Positions 1-7,328 of a stretch of DNA of 64,000 nt are shown here, one piece after another; the first letter of the stretch is position 1, and every line of letters starts with the position of its first letter. The notes below the pieces were generated by a model. That model was not told where the DNA came from. It worked only from the letters and a program-made list of their open reading frames with translations, and did no database searches. Location of the stretch: NCBI RefSeq assembly GCF_034929435.1, contig NZ_JAYFUM010000021.1, positions 1-64,000 of the forward strand, written 5' to 3'. The translations under genes were made by a program, and so were the position numbers. The DNA comes from Arcicella rigui. GTDB taxonomy: Bacteria > Bacteroidota > Bacteroidia > Cytophagales > Spirosomataceae.

Positions 1-4
1 ATTA

Positions 5-12
5 TATCTTTG
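5..12 (+). promoter_or_regulatory. Possible -7 promoter box at window edge
   Basis: TATCTTTG matches the Bacteroidota -7 consensus TAnnTTTG. Its -33 partner would lie outside the window. The only thing downstream on this strand is the hairpin terminator at 30-80, so it would drive a transcript of about 65 bases or be a chance match. Weak support. Confidence 0.2.
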
Positions 13-29
13 CTGAGTACGTAGTACAT

Positions 30-80
30 AAAAAGGTTGCTTTGGTATGGTTCGCAAAACAAATATCAGCAACCTTTTTT
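30..80. terminator. Stem-loop terminator, probably bidirectional
   Basis: Inverted repeat AAAAAGGTTGCT (30-41) and AGCAACCTTTTT (68-79), loop of 26 bases, followed by T-rich sequence on the plus strand and a T5 run on the minus strand. It sits directly after the stop of the minus-strand lipoprotein gene at 85, so it probably ends that transcript. Confidence 0.6.
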
Positions 81-84
81 ATTT

Positions 85-576
85 TTAAGCAATACTGTCA
101 AAAAAGTCAAGATGACTTCCATAATAACTTACTAAAATACCATGTTTAGCATGTAAAATTAAAACTTCATCTACATTGTATTTTGTTTTTAAACTTCTAT
201 AGTCTAATTCTGAGTACTTTTTGTCTGCATCTTCTTTATCAAACTTTTCTAAAGACGTTACATTTTCTTCAATAATTTCAAATTGTTTATTTTTCGAATT
301 TAAAATAGCTACTATTTCTTCTTTAACCTTCAATTTAAAATCTAATTTAGGTTCAACCGTTTTAAGTGGCTCTTTGTATTTGTGTCCAGGCGTTAAAGCC
401 ATGTCTAAAAGACCTTGTGAACCTGCTTTTGATATCCCTATTTCATCAACTTGTAAGATTACACCAACTTTTTTTGAGCTGTAAAATTGTTGATTTAAGG
501 GCATTGTTGAAACACAACTGTTTAGTGTTAATAAAGCAACAAAAAAGATAAATAGACTTAATTTTAATGATTTCAT
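85..576 (-). CDS. Putative lipoprotein of unknown function
   Basis: A 163-residue protein with a basic start, a hydrophobic stretch and a lipobox (LNSC, Cys about residue 21), so it is expected to be a lipidated envelope protein. I do not recognise a characterised family. The middle is rich in Lys and Glu, and the C-terminal third contains a hydrophobic strand (VDEVLILHAKHGILVSYYG) that looks like a beta strand of a small globular domain. The protein stops shortly after this strand, so the natural domain may be cut short. It ends just before a stem-loop terminator and lies downstream of the endonuclease gene on the same strand, 65 bases away, so the two may be co-transcribed. Confidence 0.65.
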   Translation of the reverse strand: MKSLKLSLFIFFVALLTLNSCVSTMPLNQQFYSSKKVGVILQVDEIGISKAGSQGLLDMALTPGHKYKEPLKTVEPKLDFKLKVKEEIVAILNSKNKQFEIIEENVTSLEKFDKEDADKKYSELDYRSLKTKYNVDEVLILHAKHGILVSYYGSHLDFFDSIA

Positions 577-641
577 TTGTTCTAATTTTTAATTATATTA
601 AACATTTACTTGACACTTGCACTACTTGGGGAGACTGCATT

Positions 642-1541
642 TTATTTTTTGTTCCAAGTTTTTAAACTTGGAACAGCGAGGGTATCAGATAATATTACAT
701 TATTATAAGTTTTAACTCTTGTGCTAACACGTTTTAATACTCTTTTATTCCTTTCCTTAATTGCATCTGAAACGACTTCATATTCGCCTTTAAAACGATA
801 CATGGTGTCGCCTAACGAACTTTTTACTCTCGCAAAAACAATATGTTTTGTACCAGAGATTTTAAGCTCTGGATACGTACTTTCCTTACTTTTATCTAAG
901 CAAACTTCTGTGATTATATTTTCGTCATTAGAAATTGAATTGTCCCACCCTTCGTTTTTATATAGTTTGGGAAACCAAATATACTTCCCATCTTCTCTCG
1001 GATGTTTCACTACTCCTTTCCAAATTGCATTTGGCTTATAACTATGACCAAAGCAATTTGCCGCATCAACCATTGTTTTAAAAGATACATCGTCTTTCAA
1101 ATCAATATAACCACGTGAAATATATGTTAAAGGATTTTGCTCTGCTTCAAAATCCCAAGGCTTAAAATCTGATTTCATTTTTTTAGCGACTTTAAGTTTA
1201 TTCACAATGTTGTCAACGATTGAGTTGATTACTTCAAGGCTTTTTGTTACATCAACTCTCAATACTTCATGCCCTGTTACATTTATAATATCAGCTTCAC
1301 GAATTTTATCAGACAGAACTTGTTTTTTGTGGTGTCCCTCGTCAATTTCAATATGTATGTTTAATTGAGGAAAATACATATCTGTCAATGCTCTACCTTC
1401 GGGTCTTACCACATATTGCTGAGTTATTAATTTTATGTCTGTGTCATTAAGTAAATGCCAAATTCTTGTTATTACATAATGTTCAAATATTTTATTCTCC
1501 GCTTTTGAAAGTTGTCTGCAAATAAATTCAAGTTTGTCCAT
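642..1541 (-). CDS. Probable modification-dependent restriction endonuclease (PvuRts1I/AbaSI-like)
   Basis: A 299-residue protein with a nuclease-like N-terminal half. Residues 54-71 hold D54, then FPQL, then the strand IHIEIDEGHH with E65, D67, E68, H70 and H71, followed by READI and a strand LRVDV. That order of acidic residues fits a Vsr/PD-(D/E)XK-type core. From memory the block around QQYV-RPEGRALTD-YFPQL resembles the PvuRts1I/AbaSI family, which cuts DNA carrying 5-hydroxymethyl- or glucosylated cytosine and has a C-terminal SRA-like reader. The C-terminal half here (about 125-285, with IWFPKLYKN and MYRFKGEY) would be that reader. No methyltransferase is adjacent, as expected for a type IV-like enzyme. 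Its last 15 or so residues are encoded by an inserted palindromic repeat. Family assignment is recalled, not searched. Confidence 0.7.
   Translation of the reverse strand: MDKLEFICRQLSKAENKIFEHYVITRIWHLLNDTDIKLITQQYVVRPEGRALTDMYFPQLNIHIEIDEGHHKKQVLSDKIREADIINVTGHEVLRVDVTKSLEVINSIVDNIVNKLKVAKKMKSDFKPWDFEAEQNPLTYISRGYIDLKDDVSFKTMVDAANCFGHSYKPNAIWKGVVKHPREDGKYIWFPKLYKNEGWDNSISNDENIITEVCLDKSKESTYPELKISGTKHIVFARVKSSLGDTMYRFKGEYEVVSDAIKERNKRVLKRVSTRVKTYNNVILSDTLAVPSLKTWNKK
650..690 (-). repeat. Palindromic intergenic repeat, copy A
   Basis: A perfect hairpin, GTTCCAAGTTT (651-661) against AAACTTGGAAC (664-674), followed by AGCGAGGGTATC. It overlaps the 3' end of the endonuclease gene and supplies its last codons and stop. 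Copies B (1571-1610, inverted) and C (2508-2545) share the hairpin core and the flanking AGCGAG-like tail. Confidence 0.65.
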
Positions 1542-1570
1542 TATTTTAGTCTTATTTAAAAAAACCTATC

Positions 1571-1610
1571 CTCGCCTTGCTGTTCTAAGTTTAAAAACTT
1601 GAAACGCTCT
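1571..1610 (+). repeat. Palindromic intergenic repeat, copy B
   Basis: Imperfect hairpin TTCTAAGTTT / AAACTTGAAA with the GCTGTTC and CTCGCC flank. It is in inverted orientation relative to copy A, so the two copies bracket the endonuclease gene. Confidence 0.6.
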
Positions 1611-1621
1611 ATAAAAAACAG

Positions 1622-1879
1622 TCACCAACTGCCCAATAATTTCAAACCCCAATCTACCAATTCAAAAAACCAATCAAAAACATTCCATCCACTAATTACA
1701 AAAAACTTATTATACGGTAAGTTTTCTGGGTATAATACAATTTGTTTAAAACGACTCTTAGCAAAGTGAACATAAGCGGTTGACAATCGAAAACTTCTCA
1801 TGGTAATTAAAACAAGAGGTGATGTCTTAATCATAAAAAGAATATCTTTATAAATTCTTTTAAAAACCTTTTTTAACAC
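1622..1879 (-). CDS. Doubtful 85-residue hypothetical protein
   Basis: Open frame starting with GTG immediately back-to-back with the plus-strand lipoprotein gene at 1880, leaving no room for two promoters. The protein is rich in Phe, Trp and Lys and ends FDWFFELVDWGLKLLGSW, an amphipathic-looking tail. I recognise no family. It may be a gene remnant or a chance frame; an internal ATG (MIKTSPL, residue 17) is an alternative start. Confidence 0.25.
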   Translation of the reverse strand: MLKKVFKRIYKDILFMIKTSPLVLITMRSFRLSTAYVHFAKSRFKQIVLYPENLPYNKFFVISGWNVFDWFFELVDWGLKLLGSW

Positions 1880-2446
1880 ATGAAAAATTTTCCATACTCA
1901 TTACGCATCATCAAAGTATGCTTTATTGCCTTTATTTCACTTTTGGCTTGTAAAGAAACGACTAAAATAAATACCAAAAAGTTTGATAGTAAGGATACCA
2001 AAGTACAAATGGATATTCCTTCTATTTGGGATTTTCAATCAAATATTGGCTCAAAAGATAGCTCTACCCAATATCATGAGCAATACAAAAGAATAGATAA
2101 TGGGGGCTTTATTGATATAGAAACCAAATTTAATCAATCTGATAGCTCTGAAACAGCAACGCCTGCACCGAGTGCTAAAATAATGGTAGGGCTTATTCAA
2201 TCCATGAAAAAAGAAGCTAATTTGTACAAAAACCTTAGCATTTTAGAAGAACGTAAAGATTCTGTTAGTAGCATTGTCATCTGTAAGTATATCTGGGGCA
2301 AAAAGAATGAACTAACCTACTCCTTGTTGGCGGTATCTCAAAACAAAGAAATCACTAAAATTATCAAAGTCGAAACATGGGATCAATTGAAAGAGGAAAA
2401 ACAATTAAACATTTTGACTACAATAAAAAATAGTCTTAAAATGTAG
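1880..2446 (+). CDS. Putative lipoprotein of unknown function
   Basis: A 188-residue protein with a signal sequence and lipobox (SLLAC, Cys about residue 24), so it should be an envelope lipoprotein. The mature part begins with a polar linker and then a single domain with alternating hydrophobic strands (VQMDIPSIWDFQSN, IVICKYIW, YSLLAVSQ) and a closing helix (LNILTTIKNSLKM). This pattern resembles small periplasmic domains that follow the phrase 'mild, usually beta, mutual strand order' such as PsbP-like folds, but I cannot assign a family. It is transcribed alone; a palindromic repeat follows it at 2508-2545. Confidence 0.65.
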   Translation: MKNFPYSLRIIKVCFIAFISLLACKETTKINTKKFDSKDTKVQMDIPSIWDFQSNIGSKDSSTQYHEQYKRIDNGGFIDIETKFNQSDSSETATPAPSAKIMVGLIQSMKKEANLYKNLSILEERKDSVSSIVICKYIWGKKNELTYSLLAVSQNKEITKIIKVETWDQLKEEKQLNILTTIKNSLKM

Positions 2447-2507
2447 AAGAAAGGATTACTTAGTAGATGTCTGCTTTCTTTTTAGGGTTTTAACTAATCA
2501 ATACATC

Positions 2508-2545
2508 TTCGCTGTTCAGAGTTTAATTACTCAGAGCAGCGAGAT
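2508..2545. repeat. Palindromic intergenic repeat, copy C
   Basis: TCGCTGTTCAGAGT ... ACTCAGAGCAGCGA forms a near-perfect hairpin between two convergent genes (ends at 2446 and 2579). The core GCTGTTC...GAGCAGCGAG matches copies A and B near the endonuclease gene. It may also act as a terminator for either gene. Confidence 0.55.
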
Positions 2546-2578
2546 AATTGTTAGTATATCCTGTTGTTGTTACGATTC

Positions 2579-2953
2579 TTATTCAATTATAGCTATTTCG
2601 GTTTTATCATAAAATATCTTTTTCCCCATCGCTTTGCCTGTTGCTACCATTTCATCTGCTCCTGCTGATGCTCCGCCTATTCGTAATACGGCATCGCAAT
2701 GGTTGATTAGTTTGATGGCAATAGGATGAAAAATTTCATTAAAGATACTGTCTCCCACTTGTTTAGAACCCGCTGCTTCAATTAAAGGCAAGGCAAACCA
2801 TTCTCCTAATACAGGTATATGCCCCATTTTGTACAGGGCTAAAGCGGTATCGGTCATGGCTTTTACATTGGCTTCTATTAAAATTGGATTATCATTCGTT
2901 CCTGAACGATAAGGGCCAGCCACTAATATCATCATTGCTTGTTGATTTTCCAT
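2579..2953 (-). CDS. DUF4406 family protein (nucleoside deoxyribosyltransferase-like fold)
   Basis: A 124-residue single-domain protein. It opens with the strand MMILVAGPYRSG, has a GHIPVLGEWFALPL segment, and ends with CDAVLRIGGASAGADEMVATG, the arrangement of DUF4406/nucleoside 2-deoxyribosyltransferase-like Rossmann proteins, where the GPYR and the SxGA-DE region line the nucleotide pocket. The substrate is unknown. Its ATG overlaps the stop codon of the upstream Nudix gene by one base (TAATG), so the two proteins are translated together and probably act on related nucleotides. Confidence 0.75.
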   Translation of the reverse strand: MENQQAMMILVAGPYRSGTNDNPILIEANVKAMTDTALALYKMGHIPVLGEWFALPLIEAAGSKQVGDSIFNEIFHPIAIKLINHCDAVLRIGGASAGADEMVATGKAMGKKIFYDKTEIAIIE

Positions 2954-3531
2954 TAGAGTATGTTTTTAAGTCTTAAATACTGCAAAAGCATAATTGTTTT
3001 AGCGTCTCTTATTTCGCCTGTTTCTATCATGTCGAGGGCTTTTTCAAAAGGTAATTCTAATACTTCAATGTTTTCGTGTTCGCCTTCTACTCCGCCGCCT
3101 TCGCTTACTTGTTGGCTTTTGTCGTACTCGGCTACAAAGAAATACAATATTTCTGTCACCGAACCGGGCGACATATACGCTTCATAAATTTTCTTTACTT
3201 CGGTAATTCTAAAGCCTGTTTCTTCTTCGGTTTCTCTTTTGATACAATCTTCTGGGTTGTCCTCATCTAACAAACCTGCACAAGCTTCAATCATCATGCC
3301 TGTCGGATTTCCGTTATGATAGGTCGGCATTCTAAATTGCTCGGTCAGTATCACGGTTTTGTTGGCAACATTATACAATAAAATTACCGCACCATTGCCA
3401 CGGTCGTAGGCTTCACGTGATTGGGTAATCCAAGAACCATCTTTTTGTTGGATGTCGAAAGTGATTTTTCGTAAAGTGTACCAATTGTTAGAAAGTACTT
3501 CGGTTTTGTTAATTTTGATGCTTGGCGTCAT
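2953..3531 (-). CDS. nudK: NUDIX hydrolase, NudK-like (GDP-mannose pyrophosphatase family)
   Basis: A 192-residue Nudix protein that should hydrolyse a nucleotide-sugar diphosphate. The Nudix signature is visible as AGLLDEDNPEDCIKRETEEETGF (about residues 93-115; catalytic RE..EE), with the same spacing as the E. coli NudK box. EQFRMPTY upstream and AYMSPGSVTEILYFFVAEY downstream are also typical of the NudK/ADP-ribose pyrophosphatase branch, where these segments bind the sugar and complete the dimer. It is coupled by a one-base overlap to the DUF4406 gene and divergent from a DeoR-type regulator. Exact substrate (GDP-mannose, ADP-ribose or other) is not fixed by the sequence. Confidence 0.85.
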   Translation of the reverse strand: MTPSIKINKTEVLSNNWYTLRKITFDIQQKDGSWITQSREAYDRGNGAVILLYNVANKTVILTEQFRMPTYHNGNPTGMMIEACAGLLDEDNPEDCIKRETEEETGFRITEVKKIYEAYMSPGSVTEILYFFVAEYDKSQQVSEGGGVEGEHENIEVLELPFEKALDMIETGEIRDAKTIMLLQYLRLKNIL

Positions 3532-3547
3532 TTTATGATTATATTTG
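3514..3547 (+). promoter_or_regulatory. Bacteroidota-type promoter for the DeoR-family gene
   Basis: TTTG (3514-3517), 22 bases, then TATATTTG (3540-3547), matching the -33/-7 consensus. The -33 box lies inside the first codons of the divergent Nudix gene. The following A/T-rich stretch has two TGATTAT direct repeats and ends AATTAATCA, plausible regulator contacts. Confidence 0.5.
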
Positions 3548-3587
3548 ATAATTATTGATTATTTTTGAACAAATTAATCATGTTTTT

Positions 3588-4334
3588 ATGAGTTTTCAAA
3601 ATAGAAAGCAGATAATTCTAAAAATTTTAGAAGAAAAGGGAGAAGCCGAAGTAAAAGATTTTGCCCAAGCTTTAGATATTTCAGAGATTACCATCCGCAG
3701 AGATTTGCAACAAATGGCGACGGATGGCTTGTTGTTTCGCACTCATGGCGGAGCGATGAAATTGTCTTTGGCACAAATGCCTTTTACTTTTGCTAATAAA
3801 ACGGCAATCAATGCCAAAGAGAAAGATAAGATTTGTCAGTTGGCGGCACAGCAGATACAAGAGGGCGATATTATTTTGATGGACTGTGGCAGTACGGTAT
3901 TTAGGATGTGCCAGTTTATCAAAAACAAACGGATAAAAGTAATTACGAATTCTTTGCCCGTGGTCTATGAATTGATGAACAGCCAAGTTTCTATCAACCT
4001 AATTGGGGGAGAAATTGACCAAGAACGCCAAGCAGTACACGGCAGAATTGCGGAGGAACATATCGCTCGATACAAAGTTGATAAGGCTTTTTTGGGTGTA
4101 GATGGCATTTCGCCCGAAAATGGACTAAGTGCTTTTGGCGAAGACGAAGCCAGTATTACGTTGGCAATGGCAAATGCTTCGGCAAAAAAATATTTCCTTT
4201 GCGATGCCTCAAAATTAGGGAAGGACAAGTACTTAACTTTCGCACCGATTACTTTGGTAGATGTGTTGGTGACGAATGCTTTGGAGGAAGATGTGGCAGT
4301 TTATCGGGAGAAGGGGATTGAGGTTTTGATTTGA
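3588..4334 (+). CDS. DeoR/GlpR family transcriptional regulator
   Basis: A 248-residue repressor-type regulator from the ATG at 3588 (an in-frame TTG at 3555 is less likely because the conserved domain starts with RKQIILKILEEKG). Residues 5-58 form the DeoR winged helix, including ISEITIRRDLQQM as the recognition helix and RTHGGA at the wing. The C-terminal DeoR sensor domain shows MDCGSTVFRM, VITNSLPVVYEL, LIGGEID and KAFLGVDGIS, which bind phosphorylated sugars or nucleosides in this family. It is divergent from the nudK-DUF4406 pair with 56 bases between starts, so it probably controls that pair and itself. The last codons lie in the arm of an inverted-repeat element. Confidence 0.85.
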   Translation: MSFQNRKQIILKILEEKGEAEVKDFAQALDISEITIRRDLQQMATDGLLFRTHGGAMKLSLAQMPFTFANKTAINAKEKDKICQLAAQQIQEGDIILMDCGSTVFRMCQFIKNKRIKVITNSLPVVYELMNSQVSINLIGGEIDQERQAVHGRIAEEHIARYKVDKAFLGVDGISPENGLSAFGEDEASITLAMANASAKKYFLCDASKLGKDKYLTFAPITLVDVLVTNALEEDVAVYREKGIEVLI

Positions 4335-4683
4335 AGATTAAAACCTCATCCCCCAGCCCCTTCTCCTGTTGAGAAGGGGAGCAGTTGGCGTGGACTTGGT
4401 TCTGATTATCAAATACTTAAAGGCTTATTGATAAGTCGCAGATTCTAATAGAAGTGGAGCAGGTCTTGGGATATTCAAAATATTTTTTCCTTACAATAAA
4501 TACTTTACTGTAAGAATATAAGCTATTGAAAAATAAATTCGTCGTAGCCTCACCTTCTCAACAGGAGCTACGGTTTATACATAAGTTTGTAAGTGTCTGA
4601 TAACTAATGACATGTTCTCTCCAACGGCTCCCCTTCTCAACAGGAGAAGGGGCTGGGGGATGAGGTTTTAATTTTCAAATCAA
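4326..4683. mobile_element. MITE-like element with 57-base terminal inverted repeats
   Basis: Arms at 4326-4382 and 4627-4683 are inverted copies with one mismatch; each contains CCTCATCCCCCAGCCCCTTC and its complement. The roughly 245-base centre has no gene but holds a smaller hairpin around CGTAGC...GCTACG (about 4543-4573) that repeats the CTTCTCAACAGGAG core. No transposase is present. The left arm supplies the last codons of the DeoR-type gene; the right end lies 54 bases before the next gene. No clear target-site duplication is visible. This is the content of the 400-base gap here. Confidence 0.65.
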
Positions 4684-4737
4684 GAGTAAGCCATTTTCAA
4701 ATTTCCAAATCTTCAAATTTTTAAATTAAAAATTAAG

Positions 4738-5346
4738 TTGGAAGATACATACAAAACCATAAAAACACCCTCAGAAGGGCTATTTAAAGACCGAGGGAGT
4801 AAATTTTTTGCTTTTGCTTATCCGATAGAACAAGAATCGGAAGTGAAGGCTTTGATAGAACCGCTTCGTAAAGAACATTTCAAGGCGGTACATTTTTGTT
4901 ATGCTTTTCGTTTGGGTTTGGATAGAACTAATTTCAGAGTAAACGACGACGGCGAGCCTTCTGGTTCGGCTGGTCGCCCGATATTGAATGTGCTTTTATC
5001 GAAAGACATTACTAATATTTTGGTGGTAGTCGTGCGTTATTGGGGCGGTACTTTATTGGGCGTTCCCGGTTTAATCAATGCTTATAAATCCGCTACGGAA
5101 GAAGCCTTGACGGTGGCTGAGGTAATCGAAAAAACGGTAAATGAAGTCTATCAAGTACAGTTTGAATACGTTCAGATGAATGATGTGATGAAAGTAGTGA
5201 AGGATTTTGATTTGAAGATTAAGAATCAACAATTTGATAATCAATGTACTATTGAAATAGATTTTCGTAAATCGCTGGCGAATCAGATTTTGGGGAAATT
5301 AGAAAAAATAGAAGGTATTTCGGTAGAATATTTGCGAACGGTTTAG
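4738..5346 (+). CDS. YigZ/IMPACT family protein
   Basis: A 202-residue protein of the conserved YigZ/IMPACT family, whose eukaryotic members affect translational control; the bacterial role is not settled. The N-terminal IMPACT domain (about 1-125) carries the hallmarks FKDRGSKFFAFAYP, AVHFCYAFR, NDDGEPSGSAGRPIL and VVRYWGGTLLGVPGLINAY. The C-terminal DUF1949-like ferredoxin fold is residues 135-200. The most likely start is TTG at 4738, because MEDTYKTIKTPSEG matches where the family begins and no ATG is nearby. It follows the MITE-like element and is not obviously in an operon. Confidence 0.88.
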   Translation: MEDTYKTIKTPSEGLFKDRGSKFFAFAYPIEQESEVKALIEPLRKEHFKAVHFCYAFRLGLDRTNFRVNDDGEPSGSAGRPILNVLLSKDITNILVVVVRYWGGTLLGVPGLINAYKSATEEALTVAEVIEKTVNEVYQVQFEYVQMNDVMKVVKDFDLKIKNQQFDNQCTIEIDFRKSLANQILGKLEKIEGISVEYLRTV

Positions 5347-5387
5347 TGTATATTTTAAAAAAATCACTTTGAATTTCTGATGAAAAA

Positions 5388-5418
5388 TTGCGTTTAATCA
5401 TTTTTAGATTTACTTTTG
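5388..5418 (+). promoter_or_regulatory. Bacteroidota-type promoter for the DUF1684 gene
   Basis: TTG (5388-5390), 20 bases, TACTTTTG (5411-5418), about 58 bases before the ATG at 5476. Both boxes fit the -33/-7 consensus. Confidence 0.5.
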
Positions 5419-5475
5419 AAAAATAAACTATATAAAAGATAGACTTTATAGGAATTAATTTCAGCAACAAAAAAT

Positions 5476-6354
5476 ATGAAACATACAAGCCTTATTTTAT
5501 CAATTGTGGTATCGGTATTTGCCTTTGCTTTCAAAGCAGATGATAATTACGAAACAGAAATCAAAAACTGGCATTTGAAAAGGGCCGAAAATCTAAAAAA
5601 AGAAGACGGCTGGTTGAATTTGGCAGGCTTAATCTGGCTTCAAGAAGGCGAAAATACAATTGGTGGCGACGCTTCCAACAGCATTATTTTCCCAAGTAAT
5701 CATAGCGATGCCAAATTAGGAAAAGTGATTTTAAAAAATGGAAAAGTAAGTTTTGTCTCTGCCGAAAAAGCTACGGTTTTCTTGGGTCAAGAACCCGTAA
5801 AAGAGGCTGAACTATTTCCCTACACCGACAAACCTGTGGTATTGAAACATCAATCTTTGCGTTGGTTTATCATCCAAAGAGGCGACAAGTTTGCTATTCG
5901 TTTGCGTGATTTAGAAAGTCCTTACTTGAAAGAATTTAAAGGAATTGAAACTTTTCCGATTGATAAAAATTGGCGTATCAAAGCCAAATTCGTTCCGACC
6001 GTTGGCAAAAAAATAAAAATTACAGACATCACGGGTCGTACTTATGAACAAGAATCGCCCGGCAAATTGGTTTTCAGTATCAACAACAAAGAGTACAGTT
6101 TAGAAGCTACCAGTGCTGGCAAAGATTTGAGTTTGGTCTTCGGCGACCTCACTAACAAACATGAAAGTTATGGCGGTGGCAGATTTTTAGAAGTACCCGC
6201 ACCTGATGCAGAAGGCATTACTTATATAGATTTTAACAAAGCCTACAATCCACCTTGTGCTTTTACGCCTTATGCTACTTGCCCATTGCCAACACCAGAA
6301 AACAAACTGAGTGTGGCGATTCCAGCAGGCGAAAAACGCTATGGTAACCATTAA
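5476..6354 (+). CDS. DUF1684 domain protein, secreted
   Basis: A 292-residue exported protein with a short signal peptide (LILSIVVSVFAFAFKA). It shows the DUF1684 pattern: an early W-x-x-R-x-x-x-L helix, KEDGWLNLAGLIWLQEGENTIG, WFIIQRGDKFAIRLRDLESP, FPIDKNWRIKAKF, GGGRFLEVP, IDFNKAYNPPCAFTPYATCP and a PENKLSVAIPAGEKRY end. The conserved FNKAYNPPCAF and CPLPTPEN blocks suggest a conserved binding or catalytic site, but no activity is established for the family as far as I know. A DUF4395 membrane gene follows after 15 bases and is probably co-transcribed. Confidence 0.85.
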   Translation: MKHTSLILSIVVSVFAFAFKADDNYETEIKNWHLKRAENLKKEDGWLNLAGLIWLQEGENTIGGDASNSIIFPSNHSDAKLGKVILKNGKVSFVSAEKATVFLGQEPVKEAELFPYTDKPVVLKHQSLRWFIIQRGDKFAIRLRDLESPYLKEFKGIETFPIDKNWRIKAKFVPTVGKKIKITDITGRTYEQESPGKLVFSINNKEYSLEATSAGKDLSLVFGDLTNKHESYGGGRFLEVPAPDAEGITYIDFNKAYNPPCAFTPYATCPLPTPENKLSVAIPAGEKRYGNH

Positions 6355-6369
6355 TTTTTAGAAAAAATC

Positions 6370-6807
6370 ATGAGTTTTGAATTAGAATGTCCCATTGATT
6401 TTAAGAAAGTCAACGAGAATAAAGTACGCCTAACGGCTCTTTGGGTGCTGTTGGTGGTAGTACTTTTTGTTTATACCCGTTGGAATGTACTCATTGCTTT
6501 ATTGGTTGTTGATTTTACTTACAGAGCCTTTGAATTTGATGCATACAGTTTGTTGAATAAATTGAGTGATGTCGTTATTTTTTTAGTAAAAATTCCTGCA
6601 AAACCCATTGACCAAGCTCCTAAACTTTTTGCGGCAAAAATTGGCTTATTGTTTACTATTGCCATTCTGGCAAGTACTTATACAAGCTACCAAACCACAA
6701 CAATTGTACTGAGTGGCATTTTGATATTCTTTGCTTTTCTGGAATCCTTTTTAGGTTTTTGTGCAGGATGCTATGTTTATACTTTTTTTCAAAAAATACT
6801 GAAGTAA
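6370..6807 (+). CDS. DUF4395 integral membrane protein
   Basis: A 145-residue membrane protein with about four membrane segments. It matches DUF4395: an early CP motif (LECPIDFKKVNENKVRLTA), DFTYRAFEFDAYS, a KIPAKPIDQAPKLFAAKIG segment in the middle, and LESFLGFCAGCYVY near the end. The paired cysteines at the start and in FCAGC suggest a redox or metal role, which is inference; DUF4395 proteins often occur with thioredoxin-like proteins elsewhere. It starts 15 bases after the DUF1684 gene. Confidence 0.85.
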   Translation: MSFELECPIDFKKVNENKVRLTALWVLLVVVLFVYTRWNVLIALLVVDFTYRAFEFDAYSLLNKLSDVVIFLVKIPAKPIDQAPKLFAAKIGLLFTIAILASTYTSYQTTTIVLSGILIFFAFLESFLGFCAGCYVYTFFQKILK

Positions 6808-6900
6808 GCAAAAGTATTTATCCGTAAACACTCATAATCAGCCATTTACACTTGAAATATTATTTCTTTTTACTTAAAGGATTGATGAGAAAGGCAAATT

Positions 6901-6933
6901 TTGTTTAGACTTGTGGGATATTGTTTACCTTTG
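6901..6933 (+). promoter_or_regulatory. Bacteroidota-type promoter for the RRM gene
   Basis: TTG (6901-6903), 22 bases, TACCTTTG (6926-6933), 23 bases before the ATG at 6956. A good match to the -33/-7 consensus with a short leader. Confidence 0.55.
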
Positions 6934-6955
6934 TACTGAAATAAAATAATAAACA

Positions 6956-7300
6956 ATGGATATTTACGTAGGAAGTATTCCTTTCAAGTGGAAGGAATCA
7001 AGACTTAGAGAGATTTTTGAACAATATGGCGAAGTAGCTTCTGCCAAAATTATTATAGATAAAATTACCCGTCAGAACAAAGGTTTTGCTTTTGTGCAAA
7101 TGCCAAACGATGCCGAAGCTAAATTGGCAATTGAGTCTTTGAACGGTGCTGAAATAGACGAGAGAAAAATTGTCGTAAACGAATCTATGCCCAATAATGC
7201 TGGCAGTTTGGATAAAAACAAGAAGAAAAAACCTTTTGTAAAACCTGAAAATAAAGAATGGAAACCATTCAGAGGGAATAATAAAGGAAGAAGAGACTAA
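6956..7300 (+). CDS. RRM-domain RNA-binding protein
   Basis: A 114-residue protein with a single RNA recognition motif (residues 1-80): RNP2 is IYVGSI (3-8) and RNP1 is KGFAFVQM (about 41-48), with both aromatic contacts present. The rest is a basic, Lys/Arg-rich tail (KNKKKKPF, RGNNKGRRD) suited to nonspecific RNA binding. Such small RRM proteins are common in Bacteroidota and cyanobacteria and are often cold or stress induced; targets here are unknown. It has its own promoter and a strong terminator at 7452-7490, so it is a single-gene unit. Confidence 0.92.
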   Translation: MDIYVGSIPFKWKESRLREIFEQYGEVASAKIIIDKITRQNKGFAFVQMPNDAEAKLAIESLNGAEIDERKIVVNESMPNNAGSLDKNKKKKPFVKPENKEWKPFRGNNKGRRD

Positions 7301-7328
7301 AGAATTAGGAGTTGTGAATTATGAGTGT

